A stretch of 64,000 nt of DNA from Bifidobacterium pseudolongum subsp. globosum. GTDB lineage: Bacteria; Actinomycetota; Actinomycetes; Actinomycetales; Bifidobacteriaceae. Shown piece after piece: positions 9,311-17,945 of the stretch. The stretch is taken from NCBI RefSeq assembly GCF_000741295.1, contig NZ_JGZG01000002.1:62001-126000 (forward strand). The letters are read 5' to 3'. The notes beneath the pieces are model-generated. The model worked only from the letters and a program-made list of their open reading frames with translations. It was not told the origin of the DNA and made no database searches. The translations under genes were made by a program, and so were the position numbers. Every line of letters starts with the position of its first letter. Within the stretch, counting starts at the first letter, position 1.

Positions 9311-9711
9311 GCGGCGATCTTCTCCGCGTACTCTTCCGCGCTGAGCAGATCCGGGCGGTCGTCGTCAAGGTCGATCTTGACAAGCCAGCCTTCGCCGTAC
9401 GGGTCGTCGTTCACAATCGCGGCGTCGTCCTCCGCCTCGTGGTTCACGTATTTCACTGTGCCCGCCACCGGGCTGATCACCGGTTCCACCGCCTTCGACG
9501 ATTCGACCTGCATGAGTTCGTCGCCGGCCTCCACGCGTGTGCCCACCGACGGCAGGTCCACGAACACGATGTCGCCCATGCGTTCGGCCGCGTACTCGGT
9601 GATGCCGAGGACCGCCGGCTCCTTCGTGTCATCGACCCACACGTGGTCTTCCGAATACTGCAGGTGCTTGGGAATGTCGAGTCGGCCCACCGGTTCCATT
9701 GCGTCGTTCAT
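9307..9711 (-). CDS. gcvH: Glycine cleavage system H protein
   Basis: 134-residue lipoyl carrier. The lipoylation site is VESSKAVEPV, with Lys73, followed by SPVAGTV typical of the lipoyl fold. Start chosen at 9711 (MNDAMEPV), eight bases after GGAG. No gcvP or gcvT is visible in the window, so it may be an orphan carrier. Such stand-alone H proteins can serve as lipoate relay or sirtuin-type targets in other bacteria. Here its job is inferred only from family and from the lipoate ligase at 1831-2961. It is the first gene of a coupled pair with the App1-like phosphatase. Confidence 0.92.
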   Translation of the reverse strand: MNDAMEPVGRLDIPKHLQYSEDHVWVDDTKEPAVLGITEYAAERMGDIVFVDLPSVGTRVEAGDELMQVESSKAVEPVISPVAGTVKYVNHEAEDDAAIVNDDPYGEGWLVKIDLDDDRPDLLSAEEYAEKIAA

Positions 9712-9766
9712 CGTCTTGCTCCGTTCTTGTATGCCTTGCGTGTGCTTCCCCCAGTCTAGGCCATCT

Positions 9767-10828
9767 TCAGTCCAGGCTGCGGCCATACCATTCCTCGATC
9801 ATGTAGCGCGCGATCGTGGCTTTGCCGGGCGCACTGATGCGGCCGGTCACGAGCAGGTCGGTGAACTCGTCTCGGGTCACCCACCGCGCGTCGGCCACCT
9901 CCTCGCCGTCTACATGAATCTGCGTCGAGAGCGCCTGCCCTTTGAACGCCATCATCAGCGAGATCTTGAACGGCCACGGCTGCGAGCCCAGGTATTTGAC
10001 TTCGCCCACCTCGATGCCGGTCTCTTCCATCGTCTCGCGGCGGCAGGCGTGCTCGAGGTTCTCGCCGGCTTCCACGAACCCCGCGCTCACCGAGTAGAGC
10101 GTCGGGTCGGCCCATGCGCGGTTGTGCTGCAGCAGCAGGCGGTCCTGTGAATCGACGACCGTCATGATCACCGCCGGCTCCACGCGCGGGAACAGCAGGC
10201 GGTGCCCGTCGTCGCCGTTCGTGCAGCGCTGCGCCCAGCCGCTCATCGCGGGCCGTGTCGGCGCTCCGCACGCCGGGCAGTGTGTTTGGTAGGCGAACCA
10301 GTTGGCGAGCGAGAGCATGGTGGTGGCCACGCCGATGTCGCGGCCCGACGCGCGCGGCACGAACGCGCGCAGGTCGACCCAGTCGAAGCGCTGCACGGCC
10401 GATTCGAGCACAGCCGGGCCGCCAGCCGCGTCCCCGCGCTCGTCGAACGCAGCGTCCACCGCGCGAGCGGCCGGCGGCACCGCGTCCACCGCGCTGATGT
10501 CGAGCGCCACAATGCGCTCGGGGTGCGCGCCGGCGACTTCGCCCAAATACATCGCCACAACATGCGGGTGGCTCGCCAATGCGTCGGCCACATAGGCGCC
10601 CGGCAGCGTGGCGAGCCGCATGCGCGCGTGCGGCTGCGCGGCCGCATTGCGCTGGCCAAGCGGCACGGCGAGCAGGCCGTTGCGCGTCAGGACCACGCGC
10701 GCGCCCGCTTCGCGCAGCGTGCGGTCGATCAGCCCCGGGTCCGCGCGCCGCTCCACCTGATAGTCGATGGAGCCCTGCGCGAGCGGCAGATACGGCAATG
10801 CCTGGGTGAGTGCCAATGGTGCGAACAT
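9767..10828 (-). CDS. nudC: NAD(H) pyrophosphatase, Nudix family
   Basis: 353 residues. The zinc-ribbon region begins CPAC at about 184 with a third Cys at 202; the usual fourth Cys is replaced in the CTNGDDGH segment, as in other actinobacterial NudC. The Nudix box lies at about 250-272 (GFVEAGENLEHACRRETMEETG). Right behind it comes the NudC signature SQPWPFKIS (282-290). Family function: hydrolysis of NADH, or removal of NAD caps from RNA. The poorly conserved first ~170 residues correspond to the NudC N-terminal domain. It lies between gcvH and an alpha/beta hydrolase, all on the minus strand. Confidence 0.9.
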   Translation of the reverse strand: MFAPLALTQALPYLPLAQGSIDYQVERRADPGLIDRTLREAGARVVLTRNGLLAVPLGQRNAAAQPHARMRLATLPGAYVADALASHPHVVAMYLGEVAGAHPERIVALDISAVDAVPPAARAVDAAFDERGDAAGGPAVLESAVQRFDWVDLRAFVPRASGRDIGVATTMLSLANWFAYQTHCPACGAPTRPAMSGWAQRCTNGDDGHRLLFPRVEPAVIMTVVDSQDRLLLQHNRAWADPTLYSVSAGFVEAGENLEHACRRETMEETGIEVGEVKYLGSQPWPFKISLMMAFKGQALSTQIHVDGEEVADARWVTRDEFTDLLVTGRISAPGKATIARYMIEEWYGRSLD

Positions 10829-10853
10829 GATGATTCCCCTCGTTGATGGATGG

Positions 10854-11720
10854 TTATTCCGCTGCGATGGCGCGCGGCACGCGTGCGATCAGCCCGTGCA
10901 GCGCGTGCGCCACGATGTCGGGGCGTTCCCATGCGCTGAAGTGGCCGCAGTCCTCGATTTCTGTCATCGCCACATCGGTGCCGGTCATCGCGCGCGCGAT
11001 CGGCTCCATCACGGCGGGCGCGCTCGACGGGTCGTTCTCGCCGCAGATCACGGCCACCGGCGCGGTGATGCGCGCGAACTGGCCGTTGAGATCGGGGCGG
11101 CCGGCCGCCATCAGCTCGCGCCATGCGATGCCCGCCGGCTGCTGTTCGCGGATCCACGTGGAGAATTGGCTGATGTAGTCCGGGGACTGTTTGACGGTGG
11201 AATCGCCCGGCTGCACCTCGGTGAAGAACATCACGGGGTCGGTCGTGTGCCGTTGCACGCATTCGCGTGCGATCTCGATGCGATGTGCGCGCGAGGCCGG
11301 CGCGTCGGCGTCGCCCTTCGTGTCGAGCAGCGCCATGCCCGCCACGGCCTCGGGGTGGCGCCGCTGCACGTCGAGCACCAGATAGCCGCCCATCGACAGC
11401 CCCGCCCAGATCGCCTGCCCGTAGCCGGCGGCGTGCAGCAGGTCCACGTAGGCGTCGGCCATCAGGTCGAGCGCGTCGGGAAGCGCCCCATCCTCGGCGC
11501 GCGCACCACTGTCCTCCGGTCGGGGCACTGGGCTCGCGCCGGCGCCTGGCATGTCAGGTGCCCAGATCGGGTATTGCGTACACTCCTGCGCATCGGACAT
11601 CTCCATGAGCGCGGTGGCGCAACGGTCCCACATGCGGTGGTCCACAGGGAATCCGTGCACCAAGATCAGCGGGATCCCCTCGCCTTCGCGGTAGACGTGG
11701 TTTTCAATCGTCAGTGCCAT
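10854..11720 (-). CDS. Alpha/beta-hydrolase, substrate unknown
   Basis: 288 residues, no signal peptide. Oxyanion segment LVHGFPVDHRMWD (20-32), nucleophile elbow GLSMGG with Ser109, acid in CGENDPSSA, and His in DCGHFSAWERP near residue 261 make a complete triad. This pattern is shared by esterases, haloperoxidases and dienelactone-hydrolase-like enzymes, so no substrate is assigned. It sits 25 bases upstream of nudC and is probably in the same transcript. Confidence 0.85.
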   Translation of the reverse strand: MALTIENHVYREGEGIPLILVHGFPVDHRMWDRCATALMEMSDAQECTQYPIWAPDMPGAGASPVPRPEDSGARAEDGALPDALDLMADAYVDLLHAAGYGQAIWAGLSMGGYLVLDVQRRHPEAVAGMALLDTKGDADAPASRAHRIEIARECVQRHTTDPVMFFTEVQPGDSTVKQSPDYISQFSTWIREQQPAGIAWRELMAAGRPDLNGQFARITAPVAVICGENDPSSAPAVMEPIARAMTGTDVAMTEIEDCGHFSAWERPDIVAHALHGLIARVPRAIAAE

Positions 11721-11793
11721 GGTTGCAGCTCCTCAGTTCCTGTGCGCGTGCGTCACGCAACGTCCACGCACCACCTTAGAGCACCACCGCCGA

Positions 11794-12429
11794 TCACAGG
11801 CCGGCCCAGGCAAGCGCCTGGCGCACAATGTAGTCGTGGCCGTCGGCCATCTGCTCAAGGAACGAGTCGAGCGCGGCCGTGCGCGGGTCGACCCACTCCA
11901 CGTCGAGCGTCTCGTCCTGCGGCTTGCAATCGCCCGCGATCGGCACCATGTAGCACAGCGCGATCGCGTGCTGGCGCGCGTCGTGGTATGGCGAGACCCC
12001 CGGCGTGGGGAAGAATTCGGCCACGGTGAACGGCATCAACCCCTGCGGCAGCTGCGGCAGTGCGATGTCACCCAGGTCCTTCGAGATATTGCGCGCAATG
12101 GCCTCGCGAATCGTCTCGTGGTACAGCACACGGCCGGCGATGAGCGTGCGCTCCACAATCGAGCCGTCGTCGCACACACGCAGCAATGACCCGATCTGCG
12201 TGACGCGCCCGAACTCGTCCGCGCGCACCGGCACGACCTCCACATACGCGATCGGCATCTGGCGGCGGATCCGCCCCAGGCTCTCGCCGTCAAGCCAGCC
12301 GGGAGGTGTGGCGCGCCCCGAACCATGATCGCGCGTGAAATCCTCCGGCGTGATGTTGTCGAACTCGCCGCGGCGGCGGCCGGCATCGTAGTCGTCGTTG
12401 TCTGGCACTTCATCATTCAGCACTGGCAT
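11794..12429 (-). CDS. Nudix-fold protein, DUF4916-like
   Basis: About 211 residues. The middle and C-terminal part (AYVEVVPVRADEFGRVTQIGSLLRV through DETLDVEWVDP) resembles the actinobacterial DUF4916/Nudix-related family. The canonical GX5EX7REXXEEXGX box is not intact: the segment ERTLIAGRVLYHETIREAIARNISKDLG aligns only loosely. It may therefore have lost or altered hydrolase activity. The start at 12429 (MPVLNDEVPDND) is the first ATG with homology-like content; its G-rich leader is close to the ATG. It is divergent from trxA with about 166 bases between. Confidence 0.65.
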   Translation of the reverse strand: MPVLNDEVPDNDDYDAGRRRGEFDNITPEDFTRDHGSGRATPPGWLDGESLGRIRRQMPIAYVEVVPVRADEFGRVTQIGSLLRVCDDGSIVERTLIAGRVLYHETIREAIARNISKDLGDIALPQLPQGLMPFTVAEFFPTPGVSPYHDARQHAIALCYMVPIAGDCKPQDETLDVEWVDPRTAALDSFLEQMADGHDYIVRQALAWAGL

Positions 12430-12595
12430 GCCCCCATTATGGCGCAATCCGCGCGTCGACTCCAGCCGCACACACCGCGCGGATTATCCCCGTGGCTGAT
12501 TTCCCGGCGCGCCGGGGCGAGTATGGAATGCTGGGGAGTGGAATCGGTTGACCATAGTACTGGTGAACCGAACGAACGTCATGAAGGAGCAGACT

Positions 12596-12997
12596 ATGGC
12601 AGTTCAAGAAATCACGGAAGAGACTTTCGCACAGGCGGTGCAAGACAACACACTCGCGTTCTTCGACTTCTACGCCACCTGGTGCGGCCCGTGCCGCGCC
12701 TTCGGCCCGATCTTCGACAAGGCCTCGGAAGCCAACCCCGACATCTTCTTCGGCAAGATCGACATCGACAAGAACCAGAACCTCGCCAACCAGGCGAACG
12801 TGCAGGCCGTGCCGACGCTGATGATCGTCAAGGAAGGCCACATCATCTACCAGGAGGCCGGTGCCCTGCGCGCTCCGGACCTCGACGACATCATCGGCCA
12901 GGCCAAGAAACTCGATGTGGCGGCTGCGCTCGCCGAAGCCGAGAAGAACGGCGGCGACCCGCACGAGGTGCTTGAGGAAGGGGAGGTTCAGGCCTGA
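12596..12997 (+). CDS. trxA: Thioredoxin
   Basis: 133-residue cytoplasmic disulfide reductase with the WCGPC active site (Cys30, Cys33) and the cis-Pro segment AVPTLMIV. The start is fixed by AAGGAG six bases before the ATG at 12596. The C-terminal ~25 residues (AALAEAEKNGGDPHEVLEEGEVQA) form an acidic tail beyond the standard fold. It is a single-gene unit followed by a long perfect hairpin at 13021-13069. It is the likely general thiol reductant in an organism exposed to oxygen. Confidence 0.95.
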   Translation: MAVQEITEETFAQAVQDNTLAFFDFYATWCGPCRAFGPIFDKASEANPDIFFGKIDIDKNQNLANQANVQAVPTLMIVKEGHIIYQEAGALRAPDLDDIIGQAKKLDVAAALAEAEKNGGDPHEVLEEGEVQA

Positions 12998-13020
12998 GCC
13001 TGACCTCCGTCCCGGTACTG

Positions 13021-13069
13021 TGCCCGAATCTTCACACTCCGCAGCTTGCGGAGTGTGAAGATTCGGGCA
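13021..13069 (+). terminator. Long perfect inverted repeat after trxA
   Basis: Two perfect 23-base arms (13021-13043 and 13047-13069) separated by three bases, starting 24 bases after the trxA stop. No clear T-run follows, so termination is inferred from position and stem stability. Confidence 0.7.
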
Positions 13070-13098
13070 TATTCCTATATAAGGAGAGCGGTGCGCGG

Positions 13099-13104
13099 TA
13101 TAAT
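13099..13104 (+). promoter_or_regulatory. Consensus -10 box upstream of the Rpf/G5 gene
   Basis: Perfect TATAAT about 150 bases before the start codon. No good -35 hexamer is visible at the expected spacing (13076-13081), so this may need an activator or be an extended -10 promoter. Confidence 0.5.
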
Positions 13105-13166
13105 GGGCTGCAGTGCGCATTCCGGCGGCGGCCACAGGCGTGGCCGCGCGCACCGAGGTTGGCGCG

Positions 13167-13188
13167 CGCCCTGCGAGTGGGCGTTTTT
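13167..13188 (+). promoter_or_regulatory. Terminator-like hairpin plus T5 inside the 5' leader
   Basis: A 5-6 bp stem (13167-13171 with 13179-13183) is followed directly by five Ts, between the TATAAT box and the Rpf/G5 start at 13252. It could act as an attenuator. No known riboswitch consensus, including the c-di-AMP type, was recognised. Confidence 0.35.
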
Positions 13189-13251
13189 GGCAGCGCGAAT
13201 CAGCCATGAGCAATACCGCCGAGGATTAGTGGACGTAGTCAGAGGAGCATA

Positions 13252-14310
13252 ATGTCGGCTCATCACAAGTCGAACAACCCCACCCTTCGATCGCTGAGCA
13301 AGCGTCAATGGATGCGCATTGCCGCGGCGGCCGCAGGCGTTGGTCTGGTTGTGACCGGCGGCTTGGCCACGCGCAGCATCTATGCCGACGCGAAGCCCGA
13401 GGCGGCACCGCAGCCGACCGCGTATTCCGTGTCCGATTCCCACGCCGCCTCCCGTGGCAATGCCCGTGAGGCATTGGACGGCGAAGCCACGTACGTCAAC
13501 GTCTCGATCAACGGCAAAACCCGCACCGTGCTGGGCACCAACTTCACCGACGTGAAGTCCGTGCTTGACGCCGGCGACATCACGCTCGAATCGGGCGACA
13601 CCGTGAAGCCCGACCTGCGTACGCCGGTTGACGAATCGACGACGATCGAGATCACGCGCGCAGGCGCCAAGATGGAGACCGAAGAATCGAAGATCCCGTT
13701 CAACACGGTGAAGAAGGAGACCGCCGACCTGCCAAAGGGCACCGAGAAGGTGCAGACCGAAGGCCAGGAAGGCATCCTGGAAAAGACGAACCTCGTCACT
13801 CGTTCCGGCGACAAGGTGATTTCGTCGAACACCTTCACCTCATACGTCAAGAAGGCCCCGGTCGAAAAGGTGATCCTCGTGGGCACCGGTGTGCAGCAGG
13901 CGGATCCGACGCAGCAGGCGCAGCCTTCCACCACGCAGAAGACCGAGGGCAACGCGTCGTCCAACAACAATGCCGCCGCCTCGCCCTCGATCGGCACCAC
14001 CGTGCCGGTGGGCGACATGCAGCAGTGGGCCCATGATTACCTGCTGGCCAACGGGGGCACGGAAGCCGACTTCACCGCCACTGTGTACATCATCAGCCAC
14101 GAATCCGGCTGGTCGGTCACGGCCACGAACGCGTCTTCTGGCGCCTACGGCCTCGCCCAGGCGCTGCCGGGCAGCAAGATGGCCTCGCACGGCGCCGATT
14201 GGGCCACCAACTACCAAACGCAGCTCAAGTGGTTCTGGGATTACTGCAAGGGCCGGTACGGCTCCATCCAAGGCGCTTACACGTTCTGGCAGGCCAACCA
14301 CTGGTATTAA
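13252..14310 (+). CDS. G5-domain, lysozyme-like cell-wall hydrolase (Rpf/SceD-like)
   Basis: 352 residues. An N-terminal membrane/signal segment (about 20-45) is followed by a DUF348-type domain (about 79-138) and a G5 domain (about 141-213). A Ser/Asn/Thr/Gln-rich linker leads to a C-terminal lysozyme-like domain (255-352) with the probable catalytic Glu284 in YIISHESGW and the NASSGAYGLAQALPG motif. The order matches RpfB-type resuscitation factors, but the catalytic domain is closer to the aggregation-promoting-factor/SceD type. It is exported and expected to cleave peptidoglycan glycan strands during growth. GAGGAG lies four bases before the ATG. A long leader with a terminator-like hairpin suggests control after initiation. 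Confidence 0.88.
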   Translation: MSAHHKSNNPTLRSLSKRQWMRIAAAAAGVGLVVTGGLATRSIYADAKPEAAPQPTAYSVSDSHAASRGNAREALDGEATYVNVSINGKTRTVLGTNFTDVKSVLDAGDITLESGDTVKPDLRTPVDESTTIEITRAGAKMETEESKIPFNTVKKETADLPKGTEKVQTEGQEGILEKTNLVTRSGDKVISSNTFTSYVKKAPVEKVILVGTGVQQADPTQQAQPSTTQKTEGNASSNNNAAASPSIGTTVPVGDMQQWAHDYLLANGGTEADFTATVYIISHESGWSVTATNASSGAYGLAQALPGSKMASHGADWATNYQTQLKWFWDYCKGRYGSIQGAYTFWQANHWY

Positions 14311-14336
14311 ACCCAAGCGTCTACATATCGCTGGGG

Positions 14337-14363
14337 GGGGCGGGCACATGACGTGCCCGCCCC
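14337..14363 (+). terminator. Terminator of the Rpf/G5 gene
   Basis: Perfect 11-base GC arms at 14337-14347 and 14353-14363 with a five-base loop, 27 bases past the stop. It is preceded by a run of Gs. Confidence 0.7.
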
Positions 14364-14380
14364 TCACTTGCATTACTAGG

Positions 14381-14398
14381 CGTGTTCAATCAAACACG
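14381..14398 (-). terminator. Small hairpin after the orphan 14411 gene
   Basis: Six-base arms at 14381-14386 and 14393-14398, 13 bases past the stop of the minus-strand gene. The hairpin is weak. Confidence 0.4.
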
Positions 14399-14410
14399 TA
14401 CCGCACAGGA

Positions 14411-14866
14411 TCAGACTGCCTGAGCCGGCTCTTCGGTGCGCTTTTGCTTCTTGCGACCACGCTTCTTCATCACGCCGGTCTTCTTGCTGGCCACATCGAA
14501 GATGATGGTTTTGTCATCGATGAACGGATTGCCGTGCAGGTGGGCGTACGCCACCTCGTCATCGGCGACTTCGGGAAAATCGAAGAACTTGAGCACCGTA
14601 TCCATCACGATCGGCATGTTCAGCGTGACCGAAGCGGTCTTCTTGGCCGGCTTCACGAATTCGATGGCATTGGCGTCGCTGCCACTGCATGCTTTCACGG
14701 CAATCTGCTTGCTGTGGGGATTCGTCAGAATCTGCACGAACCGCGGCGAGCCAAGTTCGAGTACGGAATTCTTATTGAATCGAATATAGCGAGGCGTAAT
14801 AGTCAAAATGGACTTGCCTGCCGGAGCAGCCGGGTTGACCATTTCAAAACCTTGTAAAATCGACAT
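14411..14866 (-). CDS. Conserved-looking hypothetical protein with basic tail
   Basis: 151 residues, no signal peptide or membrane helix. The body looks globular (ILTITPRYIRFNKNSVLELGSPRFVQILTNP...). It is followed by a strongly basic stretch KKTGVMKKRGRKKQKR near the C-terminus that could bind nucleic acid. Its expression signals are good: AAGGAA eight bases before the ATG and a near-consensus promoter upstream (14908-14936). Bases here are richer in A/T than in neighbouring genes, which hints at acquisition. It stands alone between two hairpins and the DUF4012 gene. No family is recognised. Confidence 0.7.
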   Translation of the reverse strand: MSILQGFEMVNPAAPAGKSILTITPRYIRFNKNSVLELGSPRFVQILTNPHSKQIAVKACSGSDANAIEFVKPAKKTASVTLNMPIVMDTVLKFFDFPEVADDEVAYAHLHGNPFIDDKTIIFDVASKKTGVMKKRGRKKQKRTEEPAQAV

Positions 14867-14907
14867 ATACGAACTTCCTTACATCGAGGAATGAATGATG
14901 CCGTACC

Positions 14908-14936
14908 ACTATAAAATATAGTCTGTACAAAAGCAA
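14908..14936 (-). promoter_or_regulatory. Promoter of the orphan 14411 gene
   Basis: On the minus strand, TTGCTT (14931-14936), a 17-base spacer and TATAGT (14908-14913) lie about 42 bases before the ATG. Confidence 0.65.
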
Positions 14937-15051
14937 ATTGATTTCAACGATATGGAAATTACTGTATCGAAAAACCTTCGAAGAACCCGGATATCTAGGC
15001 GCCATTAATCCCATGGAACACAGATACTCAAGTCGCATAGATACGCGTCGG

Positions 15052-16947
15052 TCACTGCACCGGGCACTGCTTCACGTAGGTCACGTCGGGCTTCTCCGAG
15101 GCCGTCGGCGTCTCGTCCACACCAAGCTTGTGCTTGGCATCCGGCGAGACGGTCACATCAAAGGAATACGTGACCTCGCTCTCCGGCTGCACCTGCGTGA
15201 TCGTGGTGTAGATGAGCCGGAAATTGAGCGAATCCGCAACCGGGTCGGCTCCATTGCCCGTGACTTCGAAATCGCTCATCGTGCCGCCCGCCGGCGGCAT
15301 GAACACGATCTTTTCGAAGCTGGTGCCATGGCTGTCAGGGAATTCGGACCGGATGCCGGTGATGTACTGCGGCAAGGTCTTTGATTCCTCATCGGTCATC
15401 GTGTTCCGGATCGTGTACTCCACGTGGTATTTCGCCGGGCCGTCCTCCAAGCAGTCAAGCTGCGTGATCTTCGTGGATCGCTTGATGTACCACCCCATCT
15501 TCGACGGGTTGTTCTCGGTGATGTAGATGCCGATCTCCGGCTTGGCCTCATCGAGCGGGAATGTGGGTGTCAGCTCGGTATCCCAGAAGATCCGCTGCAT
15601 CGTCGGATCGAAGGAATACACAGCGAGGTGGCGGTTGTGCGCAAGGGTGAGCATCTCGCTCGCCAGCTTGGCCATCTTGCCGGCATCCAGATCGCCCATG
15701 AGTCGCTTGACGCATGCTTTCGCCACAGTAGCGAACATCGCGTCGGTCTCTTCGGCCGGATACTCTTTGTATGCGGTGTTGATCAGGAAGTCCGCGGTGT
15801 TCGTGCCGGTCAGCACCGTGCCGTTGGACAGCGTCACATCGCCGAGCACCTTAACGAGGCTTTGCACCATGAGCGGGTCGGCGAGCACAATGCCATTGAG
15901 CTCGGTGTCTTTTCCGATCTCCGTCTGGTCCCAGATGGCCCTGAAATAGTCGGCAACACGCACGGTGTCGGGGGAATTCGCGATATCGCGCGCATCGTAA
16001 TTCAGGCTCATCGGGCCCTCTTCCCTATAGATGCGGTTTTCGTCTTCCGACAGGTTGCGTGCAGTGATGGCGTATCCCGGGAATTGTGCTGTGCTGGCGA
16101 AATCACCGATTTCGATCTTGCCATCGGTGAGCGTCACTGTGCCGACCGCACCGATGAGACCACCGCTCGCGCGCATCTCCCCCGGTGTCATCGCCAGAAT
16201 GGCATATGTCTGCTTGCCTTCGTACCCGAGCCACTTGGGCAGGTTCGGAATGTATTCGTCCACAGCCGCCTGCATGTAATAGTCGGCCCTGTCGAGCATG
16301 CCACGGCTGCTGTTCAGCGCATTCGCCACAATGCCGATGCGCGGTGTGGGAATTCTGTCGAATTCCTCGGTGTACCGCTGCAGCGATTGCGCGGCGGTTT
16401 CCAGCTCAGGCAATGCTTTGACGATCGGCTCTGCATTGATGCTGCCATTCCTGTAGATCGACTTGATGTCGACGCTCTGCGCGACATCGGCGAATTTCGG
16501 TGCCGTATCCTGCGCCATGTCGTCCACCACGTCGGTCATCATGCGCACAACGCGCATGCTGCCTTTGATGCCAGGCAATTTCTCGGTGAACGACCACAAC
16601 GGCCCGTTCGTGATGTTCTTCGCGGCACGCGTCTGCTTCTGCATGTCCGCGACAACCCCGTCAAGGTCGTTGAGCCTATGCTTCTTGACGGCGTCTTTGA
16701 CGACGGCGATCGCCGCTTCCTCATGATGCTTGACGAGCAGCGCCTGCGTACCGACAGTACCGGCGAACACCACCATGACCGCCGCGATGGCAATGAGCAC
16801 CCAACCCCACCAACGGATACGGCGGTACCACGGCTTGTGCGGCGCAGCGTCAACAGCCACCGCACTCTGCGCCGTTGCTGCGTTGCCGGCTTCCACCTCC
16901 GGATGCATCTCTTGCCCGTGCTGCGCCTGATCATCATGCGACGTCAT
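15052..16947 (-). CDS. DUF4012 membrane-anchored extracellular protein
   Basis: About 631 residues. A cytoplasmic N-terminus of ~40 residues precedes one membrane helix (WWGWVLIAIAAVMVVFAGTVG, about 47-67), leaving a large extracytoplasmic domain. The DUF4012 signature is recognisable in YAILAMTPGEMRASGGLIGAVGTVTLTDGKI. Proteins of this family are often found beside polysaccharide genes in actinobacteria, and it lies directly downstream of rmlA on the same strand. A role in handling or attaching the polymer is inference. The start is the ATG at 16947 after AGGAGA (11-base gap); an in-frame ATG at 17028 is less likely. Confidence 0.8.
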   Translation of the reverse strand: MTSHDDQAQHGQEMHPEVEAGNAATAQSAVAVDAAPHKPWYRRIRWWGWVLIAIAAVMVVFAGTVGTQALLVKHHEEAAIAVVKDAVKKHRLNDLDGVVADMQKQTRAAKNITNGPLWSFTEKLPGIKGSMRVVRMMTDVVDDMAQDTAPKFADVAQSVDIKSIYRNGSINAEPIVKALPELETAAQSLQRYTEEFDRIPTPRIGIVANALNSSRGMLDRADYYMQAAVDEYIPNLPKWLGYEGKQTYAILAMTPGEMRASGGLIGAVGTVTLTDGKIEIGDFASTAQFPGYAITARNLSEDENRIYREEGPMSLNYDARDIANSPDTVRVADYFRAIWDQTEIGKDTELNGIVLADPLMVQSLVKVLGDVTLSNGTVLTGTNTADFLINTAYKEYPAEETDAMFATVAKACVKRLMGDLDAGKMAKLASEMLTLAHNRHLAVYSFDPTMQRIFWDTELTPTFPLDEAKPEIGIYITENNPSKMGWYIKRSTKITQLDCLEDGPAKYHVEYTIRNTMTDEESKTLPQYITGIRSEFPDSHGTSFEKIVFMPPAGGTMSDFEVTGNGADPVADSLNFRLIYTTITQVQPESEVTYSFDVTVSPDAKHKLGVDETPTASEKPDVTYVKQCPVQ

Positions 16948-17048
16948 ACTGCCCGTCTCTCCTGTCTCGGTTGTGCGGCTGAAAGTACCCAAGCTGGTGC
17001 GTGCGGGCGGAACCCAACGTCCGCCCATACCGAACCGCCTTATCTTAA

Positions 17049-17939
17049 TTAATCGTCATGACTGACCACGATGCGCTGGTTCGCCACATCAAGCAGATGC
17101 TTGCCATACGGGCTCTTGCCATACTTGCGGCCGGCCTCTTCGAGCTGCTCGCGGCTGATCCATCCATTCTCGAACGCGATTTCCTCAACGACCGAGATCG
17201 GCAGCCCCTGCGCGTGCTGGATCGTGCGTACGAATTCACCGGCTTCGAACAGGCTGTCCATCGTGCCGGTGTCGAGCCACGCATAGCCGCGGCCGAGTGT
17301 GCGCACGTGCAGGGTACCGTCGGCCAGATACATCTGGTTGAGGTCGGTGATCTCGAGTTCGCCGCGCGCAGACGGACGAACCTGCTTCGCGAAATCCACC
17401 ACGCGGTTGTCGTAGAAATACAGGCCCGTCACCGCGTAGTTCGACGCGGGATGCTCGGGTTTTTCGACGATGCTGACCGCCTTGTGGTTGGCGTCGAATT
17501 CCACGACGCCATACCGCTCGGGGTCATCCACGTAATAGCCAAACACCGTGGCGCCCTGCTCAATGGAGGCCGCCTTGCGCAGCTGGCGCCCCAGACCATT
17601 GCCGTAGAAGATGTTGTCGCCGAGCACAAGCGCGCACGCATCGCCGTCGATGAACTCCTCGCCGAGCAAAAAGGCCTGCGCCAGACCGTCGGGGCTTGGC
17701 TGCACCTTGTAGCTCAGCGAGACGCCGTATTGCGAGCCGTCGCCAAGCAAGCGCTCGAAGTTCGGCAGGTCCTTTGGCGTGGAGATGATCAGGATGTCGC
17801 GGATCCCCGCGAGCATCAATGTGCTCAACGGATAGAAGATCATCGGCTTGTCGTAGACCGGCAGCAGCTGCTTTGAGGTGACGGTCGTCAGCGGGTAGAG
17901 TCGCGTGCCGGAGCCGCCGGCGAGGATGATGCCTTTCAT
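17049..17939 (-). CDS. rmlA: Glucose-1-phosphate thymidylyltransferase
   Basis: 296-residue cytoplasmic enzyme making dTDP-glucose from glucose-1-phosphate and dTTP, first step of dTDP-L-rhamnose synthesis. N-terminal [11 protein letters not shown] (8-18), the [15 protein letters not shown] segment and the metal-binding LGDNIFYG are all intact. It lies six bases downstream of rmlCD and last in the rmlB-rmlCD-rmlA run. Confidence 0.97.
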   Translation of the reverse strand: MKGIILAGGSGTRLYPLTTVTSKQLLPVYDKPMIFYPLSTLMLAGIRDILIISTPKDLPNFERLLGDGSQYGVSLSYKVQPSPDGLAQAFLLGEEFIDGDACALVLGDNIFYGNGLGRQLRKAASIEQGATVFGYYVDDPERYGVVEFDANHKAVSIVEKPEHPASNYAVTGLYFYDNRVVDFAKQVRPSARGELEITDLNQMYLADGTLHVRTLGRGYAWLDTGTMDSLFEAGEFVRTIQHAQGLPISVVEEIAFENGWISREQLEEAGRKYGKSPYGKHLLDVANQRIVVSHDD

Positions 17940-17945
17940 GCGCGA

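Noticed and set aside
9767..10828. Apparent loss of one zinc-binding Cys in NudC
   Set aside because: Actinobacterial NudC proteins commonly vary here; not evidence of inactivation.
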